The notes below the pieces were generated by a model that was given only the letters and a program-made list of their open reading frames with translations, did not search any database and was not told the DNA's origin. The position numbers and the translations under genes are program-made. From positions 1-64,000 of the forward strand of contig NZ_CP104165.1 in the NCBI RefSeq assembly GCF_029981845.1: DNA of 64,000 bases, written 5' to 3'. How positions within the stretch are numbered: position 1 is the first letter of the stretch; every line of letters starts with the position of its first letter. Of the stretch, positions 40,401-50,149 are shown one piece after another. The stretch comes from Candidatus Bandiella numerosa. GTDB taxonomy: Bacteria > Pseudomonadota > Alphaproteobacteria > Rickettsiales > Midichloriaceae.

Positions 40401-42215
40401 ATTTCCTATATATACGGCTTCTATATCTTTGCTATTACAATCATAATACGTTACATCTATTGATGACTCAGTAGGCCCATATAAATTATGAACTCCCACT
40501 TTCGGTAATAACTCATGACACTTAGTCACTTGAGACAAATTAAGTCGCTCTCCGCTACAAAAAATATAACGTAAACTTTCAAATGGCTCTTCTATACTAC
40601 CCAGAAATACATCTAACATCGATGGCACAAAATGCGTTATTGTTATACGTTCCCTTTCTATTAAATTACTTAAATATTTCAGATCTTTTTGTCCTTCTGA
40701 CTTTGCTAATACTACGCTTCCTCCATACCAATTTGCCCAAAATAATTCCCATACTGATACATCAAATGTATAGGATGTCTTCTGTAATATTTTATCATTA
40801 CTACTTAGACCATATTCATTATTCATCCAGTTAATCCTATTTACTATTCCTGTATGATTTAACATCACGCCTTTAGGATTACCTGTTGTTCCTGATGTAT
40901 ATATTACATAGGCTAAATTACTACTATCTCCTTGTGCAACTGGATTGTTAACTGAATAATCTGATAAAACTTCTGAAAATGATTTTGTAGCTATTGAGAT
41001 AACCTTCTGATCTTCAGCAATAGTTTTCAATCTTTCTTCATAAACTTCGCTTGTAAATAATATACGACTATTTGTATCTTTTAATATGTATGAAATTCTT
41101 TCATCTGGATATGAAGGATCGATAGGAACATAGGCTCCTCCTGCTTTTAATATTCCTAATATTCCTATAAGCATGTGCTCACTACGATCTAAACATAACG
41201 TTACTAATGTCTCTGGCTTTACTCCATGCTCTTCTCGCAGATAATGAGCTAATTGATTTGATCTGGCATTTAACTCTGAATATGTTAATTGTTTGCCATC
41301 ATATACCAGTGCTACTCTATCTGGGCTTCTCAATACCTGTAGCTCTAATAACTCTTGAATTGTTGTATCGCTCGGATAAATTTTGCTTGTTTCATTATAT
41401 TTATAAATCACTTCATCATATTGATCCTGAGACAAATAACTTAAATGTCCTAGAACACCATGACAATTAATACATACCTTCGCTAATAAATCCCGCATTA
41501 ACATCAACACATTCTTTATAGCATCGATATCAAATATCAAACTTTCATACGCTAGTTTTATTTCTACACAACCATCCATTTCAATTGCCATAATCCTTAT
41601 CGGATAATCTACTTTCTCAACTCCTTCTCTGAATTTGATTTTAAGTATTTCTTGTTCTTGATTTTCTACACTTGGGTAATTTTCATATATAAACAGATTA
41701 TTAAACAATCGCTCCCCATGCTTTTGCAATCCAGACAAGTTTATGTTACTTCTCTCGTTAATCTCATTAATACTTGCTTGCATGTCTTTGAGAAGAGATA
41801 GTATGTCTCTTCTCGCTTTTTTACTGTGATCTACTATAAAAGGTAATGTATTAATATATAGACCTACTGATTTTTCAATTCCATCTATAGGTAAATTTCT
41901 TCCTGACACCACTGTACCTACAACAGTTTGTTTGTTATATCCGTAAATATGCAAAATAGTGTGCCATACAAACTGCAGTAAAGTGTTAAAGGTAAAACCT
42001 TCTGTTTTAATTAATGTTTTTAGTTGTGCGTACAATTCATCTTTGACTACTAAGATCTCTTCTTTTACGACTTGTATATTTTTATACTCATTAATATTAA
42101 TATTTTTATGCTTGCTTGATAACAACCATTTCAAATTAATTTGCTCTTCTAAACGATTAACGGGTATAATTACAAATATAGACAAATCTGGTATTAGGAA
42201 TTCTGTATACTGCAT
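37467..42215 (-). pseudogene. NRPS2, part upstream of the internal stop (C', A1, T1, C2, A2 half)
   Basis: 1582 residues. The first 18 (MQYTEFLIPDLSIFVIIP) come from transposon copy 2; the NRPS sequence starts at 42161 in the middle of a condensation domain, so its HHxxxDG motif is gone. Then A1 (YTSGTTGNPKGV near residue 439, NLYGPTESS near 575), T1 (LGGDSILVI near 827), C2 (HHAIAEGWS near 1025) and the first half of A2 (FTSGSTGKPKGV near 1493). Pocket residues of A1 read DVWHFSLIDK (Ser). The frame ends at TGA where NRPS1 has Trp (ISIWNTVPQL against ISL-stop-DTVPQL). The same 7-domain order as NRPS1 marks a paralogue. Also decayed by loss of its true start. Confidence 0.9.
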
Positions 42216-42539
42216 TTAAAGTGAGTTACAGGAAGAAATTTTTTAAAGGTAACACCTCTATTTATAGTGGAATTAATTATTTTTATGATATTACCTATAA
42301 TGACCTATATTTTTATATTTCTTCAATAAAAGGATAATAGGCGAATATAAAGTTATGTTATTATTGGATATTTATAATATTAAGCGTATAATATATTATA
42401 TAGCGACAAGCTTAAAACAATACTCCTTTTTAAATCATATCGTATAATTGGCATTATATATTGACTATTAGGCTGAGTCATCGTATAAGATATAGATTAG
42501 GCTAGATTATCTAATAAAAAACTTATCGTATAATAACTT
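42216..42539. promoter_or_regulatory. Candidate resolution region of copy 2
   Basis: Mirror of 33353-33676: the extended terminal repeat followed by TTATACGAT-type motifs and the 18-bp CTTATCGTATAATAACTT (42522-42539) against the recombinase start. Its outward direction faces NRPS2, so it could also supply transcription into the truncated gene. Confidence 0.45.
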
Positions 42540-43403
42540 ATGAATATAATTGATAAATTTTTAGAGTATTTAAAAGCAAATGAAAAAAGTGAGAATACAA
42601 TAAAAAATTATCAATCTGATTTAAATAGTTTTGCAAAATGGTTTCTAAAAGCTAATAATGAAAAATTAATATTAGATAAAATCACCCCTACAGATTTAAG
42701 ATTATACAAAAAACAATTAATTAAAAATAAAAAACCTAAAACAATTAATCGACATATAGCTAGTATAAAGGCGTTCATAAGCTGGGGGGTACGAACAAAA
42801 AAGATAAAATATAATATTCCCACACCAAAAAATGTAAAAGAATTAAAGGTGGGATTTAAGTGGTTAGATAGATTAGAACAAAACGAATTACAAAGAAAAG
42901 TAGAACAAACTGCCAATAAAAGAAATGTTGCAATTATAAAAATATTATTAAATACAGGCTTAAGAGTGAATGAGTTATGTGAGTTAACATGGGATATGAT
43001 AACTATAAGCGAGAGAAAAGGAAAAATAATAGTGAAATTAGGTAAAAGAGATAAAACGAGAGAAATGCCATTAAACAAAGATTGTCGTAATTCCTTTTTG
43101 AGTATAGGCTATACAGATAATATTGGTAAAGAGAGTAGAATATTTAAAGGACAAAGAGGTAATTTAACTCCAAGAGGAGTACAATTAATGTTAAAAAAGA
43201 TTGTGAAAGGTAGTAATTTAAAAAATGTTACTCCACACCAACTAAGACATAGTTTTTGTAAAAATTTAGTTGATATGGGGGTAGGATTAGAAAAAGTAGC
43301 ATTTTTAGCAGGACATGAAAGCTTAGATATTACTAAAATATATTGCACACCCTCTTTTAATGATTTGCAAGAAGCAGTCGAATTAATAGGGGAAGAAGAG
43401 TAA
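42540..43403 (+). CDS. Tyrosine recombinase of Tn3-family transposon, copy 2
   Basis: 287 residues, identical to the protein at 32489-33352, with the full Arg-Lys-HxxR-His-Tyr catalytic set. The stop overlaps the transposase start (TAATG). Confidence 0.94.
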   Translation: MNIIDKFLEYLKANEKSENTIKNYQSDLNSFAKWFLKANNEKLILDKITPTDLRLYKKQLIKNKKPKTINRHIASIKAFISWGVRTKKIKYNIPTPKNVKELKVGFKWLDRLEQNELQRKVEQTANKRNVAIIKILLNTGLRVNELCELTWDMITISERKGKIIVKLGKRDKTREMPLNKDCRNSFLSIGYTDNIGKESRIFKGQRGNLTPRGVQLMLKKIVKGSNLKNVTPHQLRHSFCKNLVDMGVGLEKVAFLAGHESLDITKIYCTPSFNDLQEAVELIGEEE

Positions 43404-46400
43404 TGCAAATAATAGAGATAATCCCACCTAAGCAAGCTATGAGCTTTGACAAACCTCCTATATTTAACATTAATGAGCAACAAAAGTATTTTAAACAAGA
43501 ACCTATACTTCAGGAATTACTATATCAAATTAGAAAGCCAGAAGCAAAAGCAGGTTTATTATTACAATATGGTTATTTTAAAGCAACAAAAAGATTTTTT
43601 CAAAAAGAGGATTATAAGAAAAAAGATATTATATTTATAAGTAAATTATTAGGATATAGAGAGGTAGCTATAAGTGATTATAAGGAGCGTACATATAGAG
43701 AACATAAAAGATTAATATTATCTATAAGTGGCTTTACTTCTTTTAGTAGCAATGAAGATTTGTTAAAAGTAGAGTTAAATCATATGGCATCACAACAAAT
43801 GCACCCTCGTAATATATTTTTTGCAGCTATAGATTTCTTAACATCAAAAAAAATAGAACTGCCTAATTACAGGGTATTTGCTAAAATGATAACAGAATCA
43901 TTTAATCTTTTTGAGTTTCAATCACTCAAGAAAATAGAAATAAATATTACAGAAGAACATAAGGAAGTATTAGATGCGTTGTTAGATAAAAATGATAGTA
44001 AGGGAGTTTATGCGAGAAATTTAGTTGCAAGGCTCAAAAACATAAATCAGTCTTTAAGACCAAAAAATATAAAACAAAGTATCAGAGGGTTTTTAATTGT
44101 AAAAAATTTATTTAAGGAATTAGAGCCTTTAATAAAATCATTAGATTTATCCCCTGAAGCAACAAAGTATTATGCTATATGGGTTATAAAAGCACGAATA
44201 GAACAACTTAGTACACTTAATAATCCTAATAAGATTTATCTTTATCTTGCTGCGTTTATAAATTATCAATATTGCACATGGCAAGATACACTGGTAAATA
44301 TACTATTGCGTTCCACTCAAGAGAGATTAAACAAAGTTGAAAAAGCTATTGAAGAAAAAATAATAGATAAAAATGAGGAAAAGAATAAAAAAACTCAATC
44401 TATAATAGAAGGTTTTAAAAGATCAGAAGAAAGTATAGAAAAAATTAGAAAAATAGTATTTTTAAAAGAGTTAACGGATGCTGAAAAAATCACTATACTT
44501 CAAAGTATATTAGGTGAGCAAATAACTACAGAGGAGTTAAAAAAATATCAAGAATTAGAAAAAGAAATACTACATGAACTAAGTAACTCAGAATATTACA
44601 AAGTATTAGAAAGTTTTTCTAGAACAATCCAAAATAGAGTTGCTGATATAGTACGTTATGTAGAATTTAATCCAGAAACTAAATCTAGTAACCTAATGGA
44701 AGCTATTGTAGATTATCAAAAGAAGAAAGGAGATATTAATAGTACTTCCCCTAGAAAATTTTTATCTAACATAGAACAGAAACTTATTTTTGGAAAAACT
44801 AACGATCAATTCAATGTTTCGCTATATAAAGCAGTACTATTGACAAAAATATCTGACGCTATAAAAAGTGGAGAAGTTAATTTACTTAATTCTTATAAAT
44901 TTCTCCCAATAGAAGCCTATTTAATATCAGATGACGTATGGGAAAAAGAGAAGGAGACACTTATAGAAAGAGCTGGTGTTGGAAAATTTAAAAAGATTAA
45001 AGATTTGTTATTAAAATTAAAAGATATATTAGAAAAACAATATTATATTACAAATTGTAATATAACCGATAAAACAAACAAATTTATAAGATTTCATAAG
45101 AACGGAAGATTCATACTACATACACCAAAAGTAGAAAGAGGAGAGCATGATAAAATTTCTTCATTATTGAGTAAAAATGAATATAAATCTGTTTTGGAAA
45201 TTTTTTCAGAAATAGATAAGATATTGAGTTTTACTGAGTGCTTTAAGCATTATAAGGTCAAGAACATAAGCAAAAAACCTGCTAAAGAAATATTTTATGG
45301 TGGAATTTTCGGATTAGGAACTAATATGGGACTACATAGATTATCAAATACATCGAAAGGAATCAATTATAATACATTGTATAATACAGTAAATTGGTAT
45401 TTTACAGTAGAAAATTTAAGTACAATAAATAAAAGTTTTATACAATTTATGAGTAAGTTATGGTTACCAACACTTTTTTTAAAGGATAAAGAGTTACTTC
45501 ATAGTTCTGGGGATGCTAAAAAATTTGTGGTATCGGCTGAATCCTTAAATGCAAATTTTTCATTTAAGTATTTTGGCCAAAATCATGGTAGTAGCGTTTA
45601 TACTTTTTTAGATGAAAGGCAGATGTTGTTTTATACAACTATCTTTAGCAGTTCAGAACGTGATGCAGGATATGTAATAGATGGATTATTATGTAATGCG
45701 GACATGAATATAGATACCCATTCTACCGATACACATGGATATACAGAAATAATCTTTGCTATATGCTATTTAATAGGAGTAGATTTTGCTCCACGTATCA
45801 AAAATATTGCCGCACAAAGTATATTTGCTTTTAATAAAAGTACTAAGCAAATACTCAAGGCGCAACACAAAACTCCTGTTTTACCAGCAAGATATATCAA
45901 AACCTCAGTAATAGAAGAAAACTGGGATAGCATTTTAAGATTAATAGTAACAATTAAACTCAGAAACACACAAGCTTCTAGGATTTTACGTAGGTTAAGT
46001 TCTTATGCAAAACAACATCAATTACATGAAGCACTTAAAGAATTTGGTAGAATAATAAAATCCATATTTATCTTAAAGTACATTGATAATGTAGAGTTAA
46101 GGCAGCAAATAGAGAAACAATTAAATAAAGGAGAGTTATCTAATAGGTTTTCTTCAATAATATTTTTTGCTAATAACCAAGAATTTACACAGAGTATAAC
46201 AGAGGATCAAGAAATAGTAGTGCAATGTAAAATGATAATACAAAATTTAATTATCTTATGGAATTATTTGATGCTTACAAAACTAATTATGCGCTGTGAC
46301 CCAGAAAAAAGAAAGGAGATAATAGATATTATAAAGCACGGTTCTATCATTACTTGGAGACATATTAATTTACTAGGTATATATGATTTTAATAATCTAA

Positions 46401-46462
46401 AAAAAGCAGATATTACATTAGATGATGCAAAGGAGATTTTATTATACAACAAAGCTGCATAA
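43403..46462 (+). CDS. Tn3-family transposase, copy 2
   Basis: 1019 residues, identical to 29430-32489; the two catalytic Asp and the Glu are all present. Two intact identical copies imply a recent duplication and possible current activity. Confidence 0.95.
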   Translation: MQIIEIIPPKQAMSFDKPPIFNINEQQKYFKQEPILQELLYQIRKPEAKAGLLLQYGYFKATKRFFQKEDYKKKDIIFISKLLGYREVAISDYKERTYREHKRLILSISGFTSFSSNEDLLKVELNHMASQQMHPRNIFFAAIDFLTSKKIELPNYRVFAKMITESFNLFEFQSLKKIEINITEEHKEVLDALLDKNDSKGVYARNLVARLKNINQSLRPKNIKQSIRGFLIVKNLFKELEPLIKSLDLSPEATKYYAIWVIKARIEQLSTLNNPNKIYLYLAAFINYQYCTWQDTLVNILLRSTQERLNKVEKAIEEKIIDKNEEKNKKTQSIIEGFKRSEESIEKIRKIVFLKELTDAEKITILQSILGEQITTEELKKYQELEKEILHELSNSEYYKVLESFSRTIQNRVADIVRYVEFNPETKSSNLMEAIVDYQKKKGDINSTSPRKFLSNIEQKLIFGKTNDQFNVSLYKAVLLTKISDAIKSGEVNLLNSYKFLPIEAYLISDDVWEKEKETLIERAGVGKFKKIKDLLLKLKDILEKQYYITNCNITDKTNKFIRFHKNGRFILHTPKVERGEHDKISSLLSKNEYKSVLEIFSEIDKILSFTECFKHYKVKNISKKPAKEIFYGGIFGLGTNMGLHRLSNTSKGINYNTLYNTVNWYFTVENLSTINKSFIQFMSKLWLPTLFLKDKELLHSSGDAKKFVVSAESLNANFSFKYFGQNHGSSVYTFLDERQMLFYTTIFSSSERDAGYVIDGLLCNADMNIDTHSTDTHGYTEIIFAICYLIGVDFAPRIKNIAAQSIFAFNKSTKQILKAQHKTPVLPARYIKTSVIEENWDSILRLIVTIKLRNTQASRILRRLSSYAKQHQLHEALKEFGRIIKSIFILKYIDNVELRQQIEKQLNKGELSNRFSSIIFFANNQEFTQSITEDQEIVVQCKMIIQNLIILWNYLMLTKLIMRCDPEKRKEIIDIIKHGSIITWRHINLLGIYDFNNLKKADITLDDAKEILLYNKAA

Positions 46463-46712
46463 ATAAAATATGTTATCGTTAAATAAGTTATTATACGATA
46501 AGAACGGCGGTTATTAAAAAAGATGCATTTTTATAAATACCCTAGTTGCCGGTTATTTAGAGGGTATAAAAATATAAATTATTATGAATTAACAGTATAA
46601 AATAATTAATTTTGCTATAAATTGAGGTAATGCACTTTAAAAAATATTTCTTATACATTCCTTTACAAGAGGTGTCTAGAATTCCTAATGCCGCATTCAC
46701 CTATATTTGTAA

Positions 46713-48026
46713 TTACACCCCTCTTAGTTTGCTGTCAAAACCTATTGTTTTATCTGGGTGTGTAACAGAAGCTATTTTTTTATATGCATTCCTTAAGCCT
46801 TCATTACCAGATACTTCTACATTAATTGAATATTTAGTTACGAGCTTTTCCATTTCTTTATATTTATTTGGTATAAATAGTTTTCTTAAAAAGCAGTCCA
46901 CATATTTTTCCACTTTTCCTAATACATTATTTTTATAGTCTTCCCTAACACTTTCACTAAATTTTTTAACTATTAGGTTAGAATTTCCTAGTAAATATTC
47001 TTTTTCTTCATGCTCAAAAGTTAATTTGTTTAGAGTTTTGATATTTGCACTTTTTATTATAAAATCAAATTCTAGTGCAGGAACAATATAAGCCTTATTA
47101 GGATCATCTAGTTTCATTACATCATATAGGAGTTCTATAGAATCTTTGAGCATTTTTTCACTATCATATTCCCTTATTTGTTGTATTTTGTTTTCTTGTA
47201 AAATTCTTACTAATTCTCTTTCAAAATATATAGCTGTTTTAATAATTTCTTTTATTAAATTTTTATTGATTATTTCAATAACTTCAGTATTTAAAGCAGT
47301 AGTATGTTCAGTTACTGATTTAAAAAATTTCGCATATTGATACATTACCTGACTAGGGTAGCGATAATCATCATTTAGCTCTACTGAAAATCTAGCATTT
47401 CTTAAAAAACATTTTTTTAAATTATTTTCGAAAGAATTATATAAAAGAGCAATACTAATAGGATATCTATTAAAACTATAAGATAAAAGGTCAAAATAAT
47501 GCTCTTCTGTTATTATTAATTCAATGGCAACATTGCGACCAGAAAAAATAAATTCTTGTGCTTTATAATAAGTATAGGTATATACTTCTTGATAAGTTGG
47601 GATATTAGTAACTTTAATTATATTGGGTAAAGATCTTTGAATAAATTCAATTATTTCAATTTGATCGATGTTATAATTTTCTACTGCAATCTTAGAGCTA
47701 TCTATAATTTTTAAAAAATCGAGGGGATTTAAAAAACTTTTGATTAAAGAAAATTTAGTTATAAATTCGTGATCATTATGATTATAAGCAGCTTTAACAA
47801 TATTATGACAATAACATTCAGGCCATAAATCATCTAAGTTTATAGAATGAAAGCCAAATTTCTCCAAACATTTCAGTAAAGTGGTTTTTCCAGAAGATGA
47901 GGGTCCATTAATTAATAAAACTTTACCAAAATGTTGAGATGCTAATGCCCATTCTCTATATAAAATTCCGATAGTATTAAAATCTAAATAGCATCTTAAT
48001 GTTTTAGAAATTATAACTGTTTTCAT
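46713..48026 (-). CDS. P-loop protein with J-domain-like C-terminus, truncated by transposon
   Basis: 437 residues of an unrecognised protein. A P-loop near residue 40 (LLINGPSSSGKTTLLKCL) and FHSINLDDLWP resemble small-molecule kinases of the chloramphenicol-phosphotransferase type. The middle is helical without known motifs. The C-terminus reads LRNAYKKIASVTHPDK, like the helix II and HPD motif of a DnaJ domain. After about a dozen more residues it reaches the transposon end at 46720, and the stop codon is transposon-derived, so the natural C-terminus is lost. Substrate and role are unknown; position beside the NRPS locus may be accidental. Confidence 0.6.
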   Translation of the reverse strand: MKTVIISKTLRCYLDFNTIGILYREWALASQHFGKVLLINGPSSSGKTTLLKCLEKFGFHSINLDDLWPECYCHNIVKAAYNHNDHEFITKFSLIKSFLNPLDFLKIIDSSKIAVENYNIDQIEIIEFIQRSLPNIIKVTNIPTYQEVYTYTYYKAQEFIFSGRNVAIELIITEEHYFDLLSYSFNRYPISIALLYNSFENNLKKCFLRNARFSVELNDDYRYPSQVMYQYAKFFKSVTEHTTALNTEVIEIINKNLIKEIIKTAIYFERELVRILQENKIQQIREYDSEKMLKDSIELLYDVMKLDDPNKAYIVPALEFDFIIKSANIKTLNKLTFEHEEKEYLLGNSNLIVKKFSESVREDYKNNVLGKVEKYVDCFLRKLFIPNKYKEMEKLVTKYSINVEVSGNEGLRNAYKKIASVTHPDKTIGFDSKLRGV

Positions 48027-48116
48027 ACTTCTTTAGTTTAAAACCCTTAATTTCCCTAACTATATATTTTGTATAACAATTTTAAAAGAATTTTATTATA
48101 TATAATTGTTCAGTTT

Positions 48117-48262
48117 TATATTGATTCTATTATTAATTGCTCTTGTTCTAAAATATTGCCATGATGTGAATTTTTAACATTGATTAATTTTAGTTGTGTT
48201 ATATTTTTAAGAACTTTATCTATGTTGTTATACTTAAGTTGTAATATATGCTTTTCGGAGTT
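48117..48262 (-). pseudogene. NRPS3 thioesterase C-terminal remnant
   Basis: 48 codons read SEKHILQLKYNNIDKVLKN, then LINVKNSHHGNILEQEQLII and a stop. This aligns with the very end of the NRPS2 thioesterase (EQHILKLKYNNIDTVVRG, INVSDAHHGNILEKEEVI), including the catalytic His. The frame is cut at 48263 by an IS3-type end. It is the tail of a third synthetase of the same family. Confidence 0.85.
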
Positions 48263-48402
48263 GACCTGCACCCAAAAAATAAGACCGTGAAAATGAGAAA
48301 AATCTCATATAGAATAAATAATAAAAAAGGAGATTTTTATGAAAAAGACAAAGTTTACAGAAGAACAAATAACATTGGCGCTACATAGAGCACAAGAAAG
48401 CT
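48263..48402 (+). pseudogene. IS3-family end with truncated orfA
   Basis: Begins TGACCTGCACCC, a terminal repeat typical of IS407-like IS3 elements, followed by AAGGAG and an ATG at 48340 encoding MKKTKFTEEQITLALHRAQES before a stop. Only the first 21 codons of orfA survive. It sits exactly where the NRPS3 tail is cut. Confidence 0.75.
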
Positions 48403-48660
48403 AAGCCAAAAATTCTAAATTTTTCGCTTTTTTTATATAAAAGTGACTCAATTTTTCTAAAAATATTCTTCAGTAAATTTTTGATTCCTATAAAAAACAG
48501 CAGTTTTTATCCAGGCACTAGATAAATTCCATCTTGTATCGTATTGTGGTCTGAGACTCTGACAGAGCAGTAGTTGCTTGCCTTACCGCAACTACACATA
48601 CCGCTTTCCATGTGAATAACCATGTCAGCCTCTGTGATGTACAAATATTTCGTTACCTCC
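48403..48660 (-). other. Unassigned stretch between IS3 scrap and formyltransferase fragment
   Basis: No recognised gene. On the minus strand a 38-codon frame starts at an ATG about 20 bases after a GGAGG and contains GMCSCGKASNYCSVRVSD, ending near 48530. It is less AT-rich than its surroundings, which suggests foreign origin, perhaps phage or another element. Confidence 0.3.
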
Positions 48661-49152
48661 TTATACCGTGAGATTTGATTCTACACTGCAGGCTACACTT
48701 TGTGTAGCCTGCATTTTCACCAGCTGTAATTTATCCACTTTGCCTAGCGCCATATTCATTATACGCCAGGAAACACCATGATTACACTCTTCATTTATGA
48801 TAGCCCAGGAAGTGGCATGTACGCCAGCATATCTAGGTAATATAGAATCATGATAATTGATTGCAGAGAAACGTGGTAACTTTAATACACTTTGAGGCAT
48901 CATGTTATAATTCACAACACTAAATAAATAATCAAAAGAGCCTTGAGATAAATTAAGTTGCTGAAATTCTTTTATAGAATTACAATACTTAATGTTATGT
49001 TTTATAGCCCACTCATAAGTTTTTTTACTTGGAGACACGATACCTAAAAGATTATGCCCATTTTTAATAATATGCGTCGCACATATTATACCTAAACTTG
49101 TCTCACTAATAATATAACAAGAAAATTTATATTTAATTTTATCAATAACCAC
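48661..49152 (-). pseudogene. Formyltransferase (F) domain, truncated; likely start of NRPS3
   Basis: 163 residues. Residues 1-133 are a formyl-transferase N-terminal domain: GIICATHIIKNGHNLLGIVS, then INYHDSILPRYAGVHATSWA and NHGVSWRIMN. In full-length relatives the sequence continues with a Asp-x-Gly-Asp block and, in hybrid synthetases, an adenylation domain. Here it changes abruptly at about 48753 into sequence with a different base composition. F domains at the start of NRPSs formylate the first amino acid or its side chain using formyl-tetrahydrofolate. With the TE remnant at 48117-48262 on the same strand it probably marks the two ends of one deleted NRPS gene. A stand-alone formyltransferase is the alternative. 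Confidence 0.75.
48687..48713. repeat. Perfect 12-bp hairpin with 3-nt loop
   Basis: TGCAGGCTACAC-ttt-GTGTAGCCTGCA. It lies inside the foreign-looking tail of the formyltransferase frame and is GC-rich for this region. It could be a terminator stem of the inserted DNA or a small palindromic element; no U-run follows on either strand. Confidence 0.6.
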
Positions 49153-49196
49153 TACAGATATATTAAAATAAGAAAATTTATAAAACGATATTACAG

Positions 49197-50135
49197 TTAA
49201 ATTCTAAGTGCAAGCAATCTTGCTAACATAGAAATTATTTGAAAAATAATTTCTGCAGTTTGATTATTTATATCAAGTTTAGGATTATATTCTACAATCT
49301 CTAAAGCATTAAATTCTCTTTCTCTAAATATTATTGACAAATTATTTTTTAAATCTCTCCATAATAATCCATTAACGACTGAACAACCAGTTCCTGGAGC
49401 ATCTTTAGGATCTATAGCGTCAATATCAATAGAAACACCAAAATAATTTGTGTTTTGTTTCACTATTTTGATTGCCTCTTGTAATATAGAATTTAAGCCC
49501 CTTTTTTTAACTTCATCCATATAAAAAACACGTACCTGCAACTTATCTAAAAAATCTTTTTCTGCTTTTTCAAAAGATCTAGCCCCTATTATTACTAAAT
49601 TCTCAGGACAAATAAAACAACCAGAAGATAAATTAAAATGCGTAGTATTAGTCCCTAATAAAAATGAAAGAGGCATACCATGATAAGCTTTTGACATAGA
49701 GCTTTCAATAGTATGAGCATCCATATGCGCATCTATCCATATTAATCCATATTTTTTTTTGGCATTATAAAATTCTATAATTCTAGACCATGAACCAATT
49801 GCACAAGAATGATCGCCCCCTATTATAACTGGAAATTCTAACTTAGTATTAGTAAAAAAATTTTTAAGCACGTCTCTTAATTGCGTGATATTTTCAAATA
49901 CAGACTGATAATTTTTACCTTGGTTACAAACTATTGAATTTAAATACGATGATGCTTTAACTTCAACTATACTATACCAATACGATTCAATATCAGAGGA
50001 TTGCAATTTACTTGTAAGATTATAAACTTCTTTTAAATATATAGGGGCCATATTGGTTGAAAAATTTTGCGCACCTTGACCAAATGCAGAACCTATTAAA
50101 GCTATTTTATTAAATTTACTATATGCCATTACCAT
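49197..50135 (-). CDS. Arginase/agmatinase family ureohydrolase
   Basis: 312 residues with the complete dimanganese site: GGDHSCAIG (His), IWIDAHMDAH (Asp-x-His-x-Asp) and SIDIDAIDPKDAPGTGCSVV (Asp-x-Asp). The APGTG block is typical of arginases, so arginine to ornithine plus urea is the best guess; agmatinase or another guanidino substrate is possible. In this locus it may supply ornithine as a building block or process a guanidino group in the product. It is in a run of same-strand genes (SDR, two ABC proteins, this one, F domain) with gaps of 14-66 bases, so probably one operon. Confidence 0.9.
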   Translation of the reverse strand: MVMAYSKFNKIALIGSAFGQGAQNFSTNMAPIYLKEVYNLTSKLQSSDIESYWYSIVEVKASSYLNSIVCNQGKNYQSVFENITQLRDVLKNFFTNTKLEFPVIIGGDHSCAIGSWSRIIEFYNAKKKYGLIWIDAHMDAHTIESSMSKAYHGMPLSFLLGTNTTHFNLSSGCFICPENLVIIGARSFEKAEKDFLDKLQVRVFYMDEVKKRGLNSILQEAIKIVKQNTNYFGVSIDIDAIDPKDAPGTGCSVVNGLLWRDLKNNLSIIFREREFNALEIVEYNPKLDINNQTAEIIFQIISMLARLLALRI

Positions 50136-50149
50136 ATTATATATTGATT

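Larger units (their letters stand above)
42162..46720 (+). mobile_element. Tn3-family transposon, copy 2 (4559 bp, inverted)
   Basis: Reverse complement of 29172-33730 and equal in length; both encoded proteins are identical to those of copy 1. Outside bases (TTAAC left, CTCTT right) do not form a duplication with each other or with those of copy 1. It truncates NRPS2 on the left and a P-loop/J-domain gene on the right. Confidence 0.93.

Noticed and set aside
29172..46720. Simple composite transposon carrying NRPS2
   Set aside because: The outer and inner flanks show no target duplication in any pairing and both copies cut genes, so plain composite transposition is not supported.
48661..48753. 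Last 30 codons of the formyltransferase frame as genuine protein
   Set aside because: Sequence and base composition change abruptly and no longer fit the family; it is readthrough into foreign DNA.
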